DNA from: Holophagaceae bacterium
Lineage (GTDB): Bacteria; Acidobacteriota; Holophagae; Holophagales; Holophagaceae
NCBI GenBank assembly: GCA_025363715.1
Contig: JANYLR010000105.1
Location: forward strand, 1 to 53,299
Reading direction: 5' to 3'
Length of the DNA stretch: 53,299 nucleotides
Under the pieces are notes generated by a model, which made no database searches, had not been told where the DNA came from, and saw only the letters and a list, made by a program, of their open reading frames with translations. The position numbers and the translations under genes are program-made. Position 1 is the first letter of the stretch. Each line of letters opens with the position of its first letter. Positions 41,936-50,727 of this stretch are shown one piece after another.

Positions 41936-43591
41936 TCAAAGCACCAATTGCTCCTGGTACTCCCCGAAGACCGACCTCATGGCATTGCAGATTTCGCCAA
42001 CCGTGGCCTCGGCTTTGACCGCATTCAGGATGGGTGGCATCAGGTTCTCCGACCCACTCGCAGCGGCCCGCAGGGCGGCCAGGCGGACCGCCACGACACC
42101 CTGGTCCCGGCCGACCCGCACCTTGGCGATGGCCGTGCGGCGCTGAGCGCCCAGGGCCTCGTCCACCCGCAGCAGGTCCGGCTTCGGCTCGCCGGTCACG
42201 GCGAAACGGTTCACGCCCACCACCACCTGCTCGCCCTTTTCCACGGCCTTCTGGTAGGCATAGGCCGCGTTCTGGATCTCCCGCTGAGGGAAACCCTTTT
42301 CGATGGCGCTGACCATGCCGCCCAGGTCGTCCACCTTGGCCAGCAGGGCATTGGCCCGGGCCTCCAGCTCGTCGGTGAGGGCTTCCACGAAGTAGCTCCC
42401 CGCGAAGGGATCCACCACATCCGCCACCCGGGATTCAAATGCCAGGATCTGTTGTGTTCTCAGGGCGATGCGTGCACTCTGCTCGGTGGGCAAGGCCAGT
42501 GCCTCATCTCGGCTGTTGGTGTGCAGGCTCTGGGTACCCCCGCAGACGGCCGCCATGGCCTGGACCGCCGTGCGTACGATGTTGTTGTCCGGCTGCTGGG
42601 CCGTGAGGGTGCTACCCGCGGTCTGCGTGTGGAAACGCAACATCTGGCTTTTTGCATCGGTCGTCTTGAAACGTTCCTTCATGATCCGGGCCCAGAGCCG
42701 GCGGGCGGCGCGGAACTTGGCCACCTCCTCGAAGAACTGGTTGTGGGCGTTGAAGAAGAAGCTGAGCCGCGGCGCGAAGACCTCCAGCTTCAGACCCGCA
42801 TCCAGGGCCGCCTGCACGTAGGCGATGCCATCGCCCAGGGTGAAGGCGATCTCCTGGGCCGCGGTGCAGCCGGCCTCGCGGATGTGGTAGCCGGAAATGG
42901 AGATAGTGTTCCAGTTCGGCACCTGCTCCGCGCAAAAGGCGAAAATGTCCGTGATGAGGCGCAGGCTTTGGCGAGGCGGGAAGATGTAGGTGCCCCTGGC
43001 CATGTATTCCTTGAGGATATCGTTCTGGATGGTGCCACTCACCTGGTCCCAGCGGACCCCCTGCTCCTCGGCCACCGCCAGGTACAACGCCAGCAGCACG
43101 GCGGCGGGGGCGTTGATGGTCATGCTCGTGCTGACCTTGTCCAGGGGGATGTCCTTGAAGAGGGCGCGCATGTCGTGGATGGAGCTGATGCTCACGCCCA
43201 CCTTGCCCACTTCGCCCAGGGCCATGGCGTGATCCGGATCCATGCCGATCTGCGTGGGCAGGTCGAAGGCCACGGAGAGGCCCGTGGTGCCCTGCTCCAG
43301 CAGGTAGCGGTAGCGGGCGTTGCTCTCCTCGGCGGTGGCGAAGCCCGCGTACTGGCGCATGGTCCAAAGACGGCCGCGGTAGCCAGAGGGCTGCACGTGG
43401 CGGGTGAAGGGGAACTTCCCCGGGGCGCCCAGATCCTTCAGCGGATCGAAGTCCGCCAGGTCCGCGGGCGTGTAGCTGTTCTTCAGCGGGATCCCAGAGC
43501 TGGTCTCGAAGGAGCGCTCCCGCAGTTTCGAGGGATCCTCCTTCACTGCAAGCTGCACACGCACCTGCTCCAGGAAATCCTTCTGGTACAT
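41936..43591 (-). CDS. Methylmalonyl-CoA mutase-type large subunit without cobalamin-binding domain
   Basis: A 551-residue acyl-CoA mutase alpha subunit. The substrate barrel is recognisable by [82 protein letters not shown] and [19 protein letters not shown]. It stops after the linker region, with no DxHxxG cobalamin motif, so it needs a separate small B12-binding subunit, which is not in this window. It could be methylmalonyl- or another branched-acyl-CoA mutase. Confidence 0.93.
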   Translation of the reverse strand: MYQKDFLEQVRVQLAVKEDPSKLRERSFETSSGIPLKNSYTPADLADFDPLKDLGAPGKFPFTRHVQPSGYRGRLWTMRQYAGFATAEESNARYRYLLEQGTTGLSVAFDLPTQIGMDPDHAMALGEVGKVGVSISSIHDMRALFKDIPLDKVSTSMTINAPAAVLLALYLAVAEEQGVRWDQVSGTIQNDILKEYMARGTYIFPPRQSLRLITDIFAFCAEQVPNWNTISISGYHIREAGCTAAQEIAFTLGDGIAYVQAALDAGLKLEVFAPRLSFFFNAHNQFFEEVAKFRAARRLWARIMKERFKTTDAKSQMLRFHTQTAGSTLTAQQPDNNIVRTAVQAMAAVCGGTQSLHTNSRDEALALPTEQSARIALRTQQILAFESRVADVVDPFAGSYFVEALTDELEARANALLAKVDDLGGMVSAIEKGFPQREIQNAAYAYQKAVEKGEQVVVGVNRFAVTGEPKPDLLRVDEALGAQRRTAIAKVRVGRDQGVVAVRLAALRAAASGSENLMPPILNAVKAEATVGEICNAMRSVFGEYQEQLVL

Positions 43592-43612
43592 GGGGCCTCC
43601 GAATCAATCCAC

Positions 43613-43930
43613 CATAGAGTGCCTAACCAAACCCGACAATGCCGCGATGAAGCCAAGCGGGATGCACCGCAGATATCAGTTTGTCTCGCGTATCGCCGCA
43701 GGCGATACCGAGAAGGAAGGGCCCGCAAGGCAACGTGGTTCGTTGTTCAAGGGACCTGACGCCGCGGGGCGCCCGCATGGCTTCATCCCTTTGGGCGAGG
43801 GGTGGTGGGCGTCGCGATCCATCGTCAGGCTCGTTTCGCGTAGTACCCGCTACGCTGCCACTCGCCTTCCTCGCCTCGCTCGCCCGGCACCCCTCGCGCG
43901 GCATCGTGGGGTTTTGTTAGGCACTCTATG
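43613..43930. mobile_element. 318-bp MITE-like repeat with 34-bp terminal inverted repeats
   Basis: Ends 43613-43646 and 43897-43930 are inverted repeats matching at 31 of 34 bases, starting CATAGAGTGCCTAAC. Internal sequence from about 43735 to 43865 is the same as the reverse complement of the repeat at 1-225, and a 42-base insertion with its own TATCGCC-GCA-GGCGATA palindrome near 43700 is specific to this copy. No transposase is encoded. It fills most of the 390-base gap between the mutase and the amidohydrolase. Confidence 0.85.
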
Positions 43931-43981
43931 CCTCCTGTGCCTTGTGGACGCTACACTGGCCCTTCTCCCCGAAAGACGCCC

Positions 43982-45592
43982 ATGCCCATGCCCCTGCCGG
44001 CTCCGCCATCCGCTATTGTGCAGATTCTTGCCGGCGCAAGCCTATGGACCTCCCAGGGCCCCCAGGCTGGCCAGGCCATCGCCATCCGATCGGGGAAGAT
44101 TCTGGCCGTCGGCTCCCTCGAGGCCCTCGCCAGATCCCACCCCAAGGCCCAGCGGGTGGAGCTTCCCGGCGGCACCCTCCTGCCGGGCTTCATCGAGGGG
44201 CATGCCCATGTGGGCAGCCTCGGGGCCATGAGTTCCAAGGTCGATCTTGGCGGTCTGGAAAGCCTGCCGGCCACCCTTGGTCGCATCCGCGAGTGGTCCT
44301 CTGTCCATCCCAAGGGCTGGCTGCAGGGCCGGGGCTGGGATCAGAACCGCTGGCCCACCAAGACCTTCCCAAAGGCCCAGGATCTGGATGCCCTGACGGG
44401 GACCCGTCCGGCCCTGCTGGAAAGGGTGGATGGCCACGCCCTCTGGGTGAACACAGCCGCCCTGGCCATCGCGGGAATCGGGCCGCAAACGCCGGATCCC
44501 GAAGGCGGGCGCATCCTCAAAGACGCCTACGGCCGACCCAACGGCATCCTGCTCGACGCCGCCATGGATCTGGTGACGAAGCATCTCCCGCCGCCCACCG
44601 ACGCCGAACTGGAAGCCCAGCTCAAAGCGGGCCTGCTCTCCCTGCGGGCTGATGGGTTCACCGCCGTGGCCGATATGGGGGTGAATGGCCGGGGCCTCGC
44701 CGCCTACCGCCGGCTGACCGAAGCAGGCGCCCTGCCCATCAGGGTCTTCGCCTACCTGGTCCATGACCACCAGCTCATGCTTAAGGAACTGAAGCGGGGC
44801 CGACCGAAGCAGGTTTCCTTCTTCCAGATCCAGGGTGTGAAGTTCTACCTGGACGGCGCCCTGGGCAGCCGGGGCGCGCGATTATTGGCACCCTACGCCG
44901 ATGAGCCCGGTACCCGGGGCCTCTGGGTGAGCGCTCCCGCCAAGGTGGCGGCAGATGCCGCCATCACCCTCCGCGCTGGCTACCAGCCCGCCATCCACGC
45001 CATCGGGGACGCCGCCAATCGGGCCGCCCTGGATCTGCTGGCCGCCGCCATGAAACGGGGCAAGGGCTCCCTGCCGCCCCGCATCGAACACGCCCAAATC
45101 GTCACCGCCGAGGATGCCGTCCGCTTCGGCAAGCTGGGTGTGGTGGCCAGCGTGCAGCCAGTCCACTGCACTTCAGACCATAGCTGGACCCCCGCCCGGC
45201 TGGGACCGGAGCGCGTGAACGAGGCCTTCCCCTGGCGCAGCTTCATCGACGGCGGTGCCCTGCTCGCCTTCGGCAGCGACGCCCCCGTGGAGGACGCCAA
45301 CCCCTTCGTGAGTCTCGCCGCGGCGGAAACCCGCCAGGATCCCGAGGGAAATCCCCCAGGCGGCTTCCTTCCAGACCAGCGCCTCTCCCGCATCGAGGCC
45401 ATCCGCGCCTACACCACTGGCAATGCCACGGCCCTGGGCCGCGCCAGGGAACTGGGCACCCTCCAGAAGGGCGCCGTGGCGGACCTCCTGTGGGTCCAGG
45501 TGCCGATCGGCGAGATCACCCCAGAGGCGCTGAGAAAGGTAAAGCCAGGCCGGTTGTGGGTGAACGGGGTGGAAGTCTCGCTGGCACACTAG
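43982..45592 (+). CDS. YtcJ-like amidohydrolase
   Basis: A metal-dependent hydrolase of the amidohydrolase superfamily (YtcJ branch), 536 aa from the ATG at 43982. Motifs: LPGFIEGHAHVGSLG (HxH metal site), KFYLDGALGSRGA, HAIGDAANRAAL, RIEHAQIV and FGSDAPVEDANPF (last metal Asp). Substrate is unknown. An in-frame ATG at 43928 formed by the last bases of the repeat at 43613-43930 would add 18 residues without known homology. The stop is followed by rpe after 4 bases. Confidence 0.85.
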   Translation: MPMPLPAPPSAIVQILAGASLWTSQGPQAGQAIAIRSGKILAVGSLEALARSHPKAQRVELPGGTLLPGFIEGHAHVGSLGAMSSKVDLGGLESLPATLGRIREWSSVHPKGWLQGRGWDQNRWPTKTFPKAQDLDALTGTRPALLERVDGHALWVNTAALAIAGIGPQTPDPEGGRILKDAYGRPNGILLDAAMDLVTKHLPPPTDAELEAQLKAGLLSLRADGFTAVADMGVNGRGLAAYRRLTEAGALPIRVFAYLVHDHQLMLKELKRGRPKQVSFFQIQGVKFYLDGALGSRGARLLAPYADEPGTRGLWVSAPAKVAADAAITLRAGYQPAIHAIGDAANRAALDLLAAAMKRGKGSLPPRIEHAQIVTAEDAVRFGKLGVVASVQPVHCTSDHSWTPARLGPERVNEAFPWRSFIDGGALLAFGSDAPVEDANPFVSLAAAETRQDPEGNPPGGFLPDQRLSRIEAIRAYTTGNATALGRARELGTLQKGAVADLLWVQVPIGEITPEALRKVKPGRLWVNGVEVSLAH

Positions 45593-45596
45593 AGCC

Positions 45597-46277
45597 ATGA
45601 GCCTCCGTCCCGCCTCCCCCCTGCTGGCCCCATCCCTGCTTTCCGCGGACTTCACGCGGCTGGGCGAGGAGCTGCGATTGATCGAGGCCTCGGGCGCCCA
45701 GGTAGTGCATGTGGACGTGATGGATGGCCGCTTCGTGCCCAACATCACCATTGGATTGCCCGTGGTGGAAAGCCTGCGCAAGGCCACCACCCTGCCCCTG
45801 GACTGCCACCTGATGATCGTGGAACCCCTACGCTACGCCGCCGAGTTCGTGAAGGCCGGCGCTGACTGGGTGAGCATCCACCAGGAGGCCGATCCCCACC
45901 TGCACCGCACCCTGGCCTCGATCCGCCAAGCCGGCGGCAAGGCGGGCGTGGTGCTAAATCCTGGTACTCCCGTTGAGACCCTCGTGGATCTGGTCGGCGA
46001 CTTCGACTTCGTGCTGCTCATGAGTGTGAACCCGGGCTTCGGGGGGCAGAGCTTCATCCCCCGCGTGCTCGACAAGGTACAGCGCCTTGATGCCCTCCGC
46101 ACCGAACGCGGCGTGCCCTTCTTCATTCAGGTGGATGGCGGCGTAAGCCTGAAGAATGCCGGAGACCTGATCCATGCTGGCGCCGACTGCCTCGTGGCCG
46201 GCAATGCCGTGTTCAAGGCGGAAGATCCGAAAACCGCTGTGGCGGGGCTGCTGACCGAGATGAACCAGGGCCGCTGA
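45597..46277 (+). CDS. rpe: Ribulose-phosphate 3-epimerase
   Basis: Rpe, 226 aa, interconverts ribulose 5-phosphate and xylulose 5-phosphate. The barrel motifs are SLLSADFTRLGEELRLIEA, VHVDVMDGRFVPNITIG, CHLMIVEP, LLMSVNPGFGGQSFIP and IQVDGGVSLKNAG, which hold the two catalytic Asp and the metal histidines. The ATG at 45597 follows the amidohydrolase stop by four bases. Confidence 0.97.
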   Translation: MSLRPASPLLAPSLLSADFTRLGEELRLIEASGAQVVHVDVMDGRFVPNITIGLPVVESLRKATTLPLDCHLMIVEPLRYAAEFVKAGADWVSIHQEADPHLHRTLASIRQAGGKAGVVLNPGTPVETLVDLVGDFDFVLLMSVNPGFGGQSFIPRVLDKVQRLDALRTERGVPFFIQVDGGVSLKNAGDLIHAGADCLVAGNAVFKAEDPKTAVAGLLTEMNQGR

Positions 46278-46313
46278 ACCAGCGGCTCAGCCAGCCAACA
46301 CTCGGCCGCGTTT

Positions 46314-46559
46314 TCAGCGCAGTCCGGCGAGCATCACCTTCTTCGCCCGGGGCATCCGCTTGATCGCCCGCTCTCGTTGCAGAGCCTCCGATTTCGAAGC
46401 ACAGGCCTCGCGGTAGATCAGTTTCAGCGGCCCCCTGCCCCGGGTGTACTTGGCGCCCTTCCCCATCTCATGCTGGTTCAGCCGCGCCGCCACATCCAGC
46501 GCGATGCCGCAGTAGAGCGTGCCATCCGAGCAATGCAGGAGGTATACCCACCAGGTCAT
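46314..46559 (-). CDS. GIY-YIG nuclease-domain protein (UPF0213/YhbQ-like)
   Basis: An 81-residue single-domain protein starting WWVYLLHCSDGTLYCGIA, in which VYLLHC and LYCGI replace the GIY and YIG triplets; RLNQHEMGKGAKYTRGR has the conserved Arg/His segment. Family role is DNA repair-like or unknown. It converges on rpe and stands alone. It is not embedded in an intron, so a homing role is not supported. Confidence 0.9.
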   Translation of the reverse strand: MTWWVYLLHCSDGTLYCGIALDVAARLNQHEMGKGAKYTRGRGPLKLIYREACASKSEALQRERAIKRMPRAKKVMLAGLR

Positions 46560-46596
46560 GGCAGGCCGGGTGTCTCTGGCGCGGCGGGCTTATGCA

Positions 46597-47403
46597 TCAG
46601 CCCTTCAGCCCAAGGAGCTCGCGAAGGCGGGCAAGCCCCTCTGGCTTGGCCCGGCCCCCCGAGAGGTGCAACACCACGAGCGTCTGGCCCTTGCCCCCCA
46701 CCACCCAGGCGCTGCTGGCCGCAGGTTCTCCCGGTACGGGCACGGTCACCGTCTGGAACCACCAGTCCTCCTTGCCGAAGAGCTCTTTCACCTCGACCCA
46801 GTGGCCCGCCAGGAGTCGCTTCCCGAAGTTCACCACCTCGGCCTGTTCCGGCTCCATCAGCCAGCGCAGGAAGGCTTCGGGACTGGTGCGCAGCAGGTCC
46901 CCGGCACCCACCCAGGCGGCAGTCAGCGGCGGCAGGGACTCGCCGGGCTTGAGCCGACGGCCGAGGAAGGGCGCGAAGACGTCCTCCATGCGCACCCGAG
47001 CGGCGGCTTCTCCGTAATCAGCTTTCCAGCGCTCCTGCGCGTTTGCGATCCAGAAGAGGAAGGCCAGGCTGCAGTTCTCGCTCAGAGCCTTGCCCAGGTC
47101 CACGCGGCCATGGCCCTTCGGATTCCAGCAGGTGAAGGGCCCTGCCGCGCCCGTGCACTTGAACCGGACCCCTTGGCTGGCCCAATCCGCCCCCTCCATC
47201 CTCATCCAAGCCAGCTGGGCTAGGCTGCCCATGGCCGCCTCCTGCTTGGCTTCGCCGTAGGCACGCACCACTCCATCGCCCAGGGTGATGGCGAAGCCCT
47301 CGCCCGGCCGGAGGGGCGGAGTCTTTATTTCGGCGGGCGCAGGCTGGGCCCCCAGGCAAAGGGTGGCGGCGAGGGTCGCCAGGAGCATCCTTGGGTTCAG
47401 CAT
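46597..47403 (-). CDS. Secreted PBP/beta-lactamase-like protein lacking catalytic residues
   Basis: A 268-residue secreted protein (signal peptide to about residue 24). It aligns with the transpeptidase-like part of the neighbouring 562-aa protein, sharing the MGSLAQL/VGSLQKP, FKCTG/FLCKG, GHGRVDLG/GHGELGLT and ALSENCS/ALARSCN segments. The SxxK lysine is replaced by Gln (S60-Q63), the SxN motif reads NCS, and no KTG triad is visible, so it is probably an inactive paralogue that binds rather than cuts. I infer this from the alignment alone. Start at the ATG 47403; a longer frame overlaps the upstream gene. Confidence 0.75.
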   Translation of the reverse strand: MLNPRMLLATLAATLCLGAQPAPAEIKTPPLRPGEGFAITLGDGVVRAYGEAKQEAAMGSLAQLAWMRMEGADWASQGVRFKCTGAAGPFTCWNPKGHGRVDLGKALSENCSLAFLFWIANAQERWKADYGEAAARVRMEDVFAPFLGRRLKPGESLPPLTAAWVGAGDLLRTSPEAFLRWLMEPEQAEVVNFGKRLLAGHWVEVKELFGKEDWWFQTVTVPVPGEPAASSAWVVGGKGQTLVVLHLSGGRAKPEGLARLRELLGLKG

Positions 47404-47518
47404 GGGACTTCCCGAGTGTGACGAGTCCCGCAACAGGCGTGGCAGGATTTTAGATTCATCCGGAATTTCAGGGAAAGCCTGAAGGCAGAGGGCCCAGAGA
47501 CCAAGGAACGAGCGTCGA

Positions 47519-49207
47519 TCACTTCGCCAGGCACAGTCCAACTCGATGCCCTGAACCCTCTCCGCTGAACCGCGCCCCATCTCCTGTCAGCTCGACGCGG
47601 CTGGGCGGACTGGGCAGCGCATCCCACCCCTTGACGGCAGCGATGCGGCGGTGGGCCTCGTCGTAGCCGTAAGTCTTGCCCTCCCCCTTGCGCAGAACAG
47701 TGAGGCCCCAGACGCCGGGTGGTGGCACCACAGCTAGGGTCTCGATGTCCGTGCCAAAAACCTGTTCCAGTTCCCGCCGGTTCAGAGTTCGGACCCAGGT
47801 CGCGACGGAGCCCAAATGCCTTGGACAGGGTGGGGCTGAAGCCTCGCCCCAGCCCCATACCCGCTGGGTGGAAAGGGGGCTGCCCCCGCAGTGGGCCGTC
47901 CAGAACGCGGGCCCAGGCGACGCAGCCCACGCTTGGATGCGCGCCCAGTCCATCTCGCCCAGGGTCTCGATGGCCCCCTCGTTCTCCTTCGCCTGGGCTG
48001 GGTTCGTCCAGTCCAGGCGGGGTCCCTGCCCCACGAACCAGGCACAGTGGGTGCTATCGCAGACGTCGGCATCGACATGCCGGCGACCCCGTGCCAGGAA
48101 GCGCAGAACTGCCGCGCCCAGCTCCTGCCGGAGCGGGCGGTCCCCATCGGGCAACTCCGCGGCGAGCACCCCCTCGACATAGGCCCGCCGGGTCAGCGTG
48201 GCCAGGAGGCGCCCACTCGTCACCTGAAGGGCACCCTGAAAGCGGCGGCGCAGACCCCGCCCTTCCGCCCGCAGCTCCAGCGTCCCCGGGCCCACGCGAT
48301 CCCCGGGGCGTAGCGGCCTGGAAGCGCCGGGACCCAGGAAGCCCCTGCCATCCGGGATGGGTTGCGAACTGGCATTCCGAACCGTGAACCCCACGGCAGG
48401 AAGCAGATCGAACAAACGCACAGAAACAATGTCCCCGGCTGGTTTGCTTACCGGCGTACCAGGCCTGTGGGCCGCCAGCGGCGTCGCCAGGGCCGTGGCG
48501 GCCTGGGCCCCGGTGCCTGGTTGGAGGCGGGCCAGCATGGCCAGACCACCCTCGTCCATGGCCAAGGCGAAACCCACCGTGTGCTGCTCATCCAGCGGCA
48601 CGGTGCCTGTCTTGGCCCAGATGCCCCAAGTGGCCAGTCCACCCGCTGTGCCGATGCGGACACCCTCCCGTAGACCCGCGAGAACTTCCCGGCGCAGGGC
48701 TTCGCCCAGGGGCCAGGGATCCCGCAGCAGCTCCCGATAGGCCTCCAGGAGTCGCGAGGGACGGATGCGGAGCAGCCCAGGTGCCGCCAAGCCGATGGCC
48801 TGGTCCGCGTTAGATGGAGCGGGCGCGAACCCCGCTTCGACGAAGGTGTCAGCCAGTAGCTTGGTTGGCGTGGCCTCGGCCAGTAGCCGGAAATAGGCGT
48901 TGCAGGAGCGGGCCAAGGCGGTGGTGAGGCCCAGTTCGCCGTGGCCACGCTTCAACCAGCAGGCGCGGCCGCCCTTGCAGAGGAAGCGTGGCGAGGCCGC
49001 CTCCGGATGGGCCTGGGCCCAGGCCCGGGCCACGAAGGGCTTCTGCAGGGAACCCACGGCCAGGGGAGCGTCGGAGGCACCGACTGAGATTTCGAGGCGG
49101 CCCTGATCCATGCTCCAGGTGTGGAATACGGGCTCCTGGCCGGAGGCTGCCAACGCCGTGATCCAGGCCAGGAGCACGGCGATCCGACGACTCTTGGTGC
49201 TGTTCAT
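47519..49207 (-). CDS. Penicillin-binding/beta-lactamase-like domain fused to SpoIID-type domain
   Basis: A 562-residue secreted protein. Signal peptide ends near residue 23. Residues about 25-250 form a transpeptidase-like domain with the three catalytic motifs of serine penicillin-recognising enzymes: SLQK (53-56), SCN (101-103) and KTGT (199-202). Residues about 260-560 resemble SpoIID/LytB (YVEGVLAAELPDG, DSTHCAWFVGQ, TAHCGGSPLSTQRVWG and the C-terminal SGHRVGLCLAK), a lytic transglycosylase fold. One protein thus seems to combine peptide-stem and glycan-strand processing. The ATG at 49207 overlaps the stop of the gene upstream; the longer frame to 49369 has no support. Confidence 0.78.
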   Translation of the reverse strand: MNSTKSRRIAVLLAWITALAASGQEPVFHTWSMDQGRLEISVGASDAPLAVGSLQKPFVARAWAQAHPEAASPRFLCKGGRACWLKRGHGELGLTTALARSCNAYFRLLAEATPTKLLADTFVEAGFAPAPSNADQAIGLAAPGLLRIRPSRLLEAYRELLRDPWPLGEALRREVLAGLREGVRIGTAGGLATWGIWAKTGTVPLDEQHTVGFALAMDEGGLAMLARLQPGTGAQAATALATPLAAHRPGTPVSKPAGDIVSVRLFDLLPAVGFTVRNASSQPIPDGRGFLGPGASRPLRPGDRVGPGTLELRAEGRGLRRRFQGALQVTSGRLLATLTRRAYVEGVLAAELPDGDRPLRQELGAAVLRFLARGRRHVDADVCDSTHCAWFVGQGPRLDWTNPAQAKENEGAIETLGEMDWARIQAWAASPGPAFWTAHCGGSPLSTQRVWGWGEASAPPCPRHLGSVATWVRTLNRRELEQVFGTDIETLAVVPPPGVWGLTVLRKGEGKTYGYDEAHRRIAAVKGWDALPSPPSRVELTGDGARFSGEGSGHRVGLCLAK

Positions 49208-50727
49208 TGGCCTCCGCCGAAAACCACCGTTTCGGACCAGCCAGCGGCCGTGCGATGGCGTTCCACCCGCAGCGAGCGAGTGGCGGGCATCCAGCCCAGC
49301 AGACCCAGCACACGGTCGGAGAGGGGCCGCACCTGTTCCGGACGTGCCGGGCCTTCGACCTTCGCCCACCGGGAGGACTCGGCCCGGACGGCACCCAGAT
49401 CGACTTGAGCCCAGCGGATGAAATCCGCTTCGACCTTGGGCTGGGGCAGGTCCCTCAAGTCGGTGGCGGAAGGTCCCACCCAGAGCAGTGCCCCCGTGCG
49501 CCGCAGGGCCAGGGCCGGCAGGCCGGGGCCAACCCGCAACTCCTGGGTATCTCCAGTCTTTTCCACCGCAACCCGGCCAGCTCTGCGGGCGACGGTGGCC
49601 CGGCAGACCTCCAGGAACTCCGCATCGAGGTTCGCGGGCCAGGGGAACACCATGCGGCGGGCCCCCTCCTTCGACACCGCATAGCCCCAGCTGGTCACGG
49701 GCTGCCGGGCCAGCAGGGCCTGCCAGGGGACGAGATCGCCATGCTCTGATTGGGAACCTCCCGCACTCGCCCTGGGCTTGGTGAAGTCCACGGCATAGCG
49801 GTCCTCGCCGGCCTGGGCTCCCGCGGTGGGCAGCGGGCCCAGGGCAGCGACGGGTTCATCGGCCAGAGTCGGGATGGGCTCCAGACAGGCCCGGCGGAAG
49901 GTGGGCCAGAAGGGCTCGCCCTCCGCCTGCCAACCCGCGGCGGAGAAGCCTGCCCCGGAAAAGGAGAACCCACCTTTCCGAGGTTCGTTGGCCCCTTCAC
50001 GCACCTCCATCAGCTGACCGTTGTTCAGCCGGAGGGCGGCACGGATACGCCCTTTCTCGGGGCCTTCGGGAAAGAGGAATTCGCGGCGGAAGTACCGGTC
50101 CGCGCGCAGCGCATCGAGGTTCAGTTCCATGGAGATCAGGCCGGGTAGCGGTGCCTTGAAACCGCGGCCCGCGAGGGCCTCGTCCACCGTGAGCCTGAGG
50201 GCGCGCTCGCTGGTGGCGAGGATGAGGCGGCCTCCCAGGCGAGCCCAGGCGAGGCCCATGCGGCGGTCTTTGTCCTCGCTGCCGTCGGCGGCGCCCCGGG
50301 CCACGATGGTATAGGACACACCACCGTGGGTGCGGGCCTGGCCCTTGGGCAAGGCCACTGGCAGCTGGGCCAACGGCGTTTCGATGACGAGTACCGCCTC
50401 CAGGTGACCCACCTGGAGGATGGCGAGGCCTACCGACTTCGGCTGCAGTTTGCGGATCACGCTCCAGGTCCAGGGCAGATCGCCAGAAAGGCGGTTCCAC
50501 TGATCCTCGAGCTTGGTCCCCACTTGTGTGCGTCGCCAGGCGGTGACGAGGGGATCGCCCTCCCTGGGCTCCCCCTGGAGCACCTCCCGGTACCCTCCCT
50601 TGAGGGCCGCATCGAAGGCCGAAGCCTCGGGAATGACCAGGCGGACGGGACCGTCTGGCAGCGGCAGGGGAGCTTGAGCCTGCAGCAGGAGGGCGGTCAG
50701 GATCGAGAGCAGGCTGGACCGGATCAT
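49204..50727 (-). CDS. Secreted protein of unknown function
   Basis: A 507-residue protein with signal peptide (SLLSILTALLLQAQA). No family is recognised. The chain has several long beta-rich stretches (for example GLAWARLGGRLILATSERAL) and a conserved-looking WGYAVSKEGARRMVFPWP, perhaps a multi-domain envelope protein similar in plan to DUF3352-type proteins. It overlaps both neighbours by a few bases, so it is translated with the SpoIID fusion and with the large gene upstream. No metal or nucleophile motif is seen. Confidence 0.7.
   Translation of the reverse strand: MIRSSLLSILTALLLQAQAPLPLPDGPVRLVIPEASAFDAALKGGYREVLQGEPREGDPLVTAWRRTQVGTKLEDQWNRLSGDLPWTWSVIRKLQPKSVGLAILQVGHLEAVLVIETPLAQLPVALPKGQARTHGGVSYTIVARGAADGSEDKDRRMGLAWARLGGRLILATSERALRLTVDEALAGRGFKAPLPGLISMELNLDALRADRYFRREFLFPEGPEKGRIRAALRLNNGQLMEVREGANEPRKGGFSFSGAGFSAAGWQAEGEPFWPTFRRACLEPIPTLADEPVAALGPLPTAGAQAGEDRYAVDFTKPRASAGGSQSEHGDLVPWQALLARQPVTSWGYAVSKEGARRMVFPWPANLDAEFLEVCRATVARRAGRVAVEKTGDTQELRVGPGLPALALRRTGALLWVGPSATDLRDLPQPKVEADFIRWAQVDLGAVRAESSRWAKVEGPARPEQVRPLSDRVLGLLGWMPATRSLRVERHRTAAGWSETVVFGGGQ

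Noticed and set aside
41636..43759. 707-residue plus-strand frame antisense to the mutase and cytochrome genes
   Set aside because: The minus-strand mutase and cytochrome have clear family motifs; this frame has none and runs into the repeat.
46314..46559. GIY-YIG gene as a homing endonuclease
   Set aside because: It is a short free-standing UPF0213-type protein, not inside an intron or intein.
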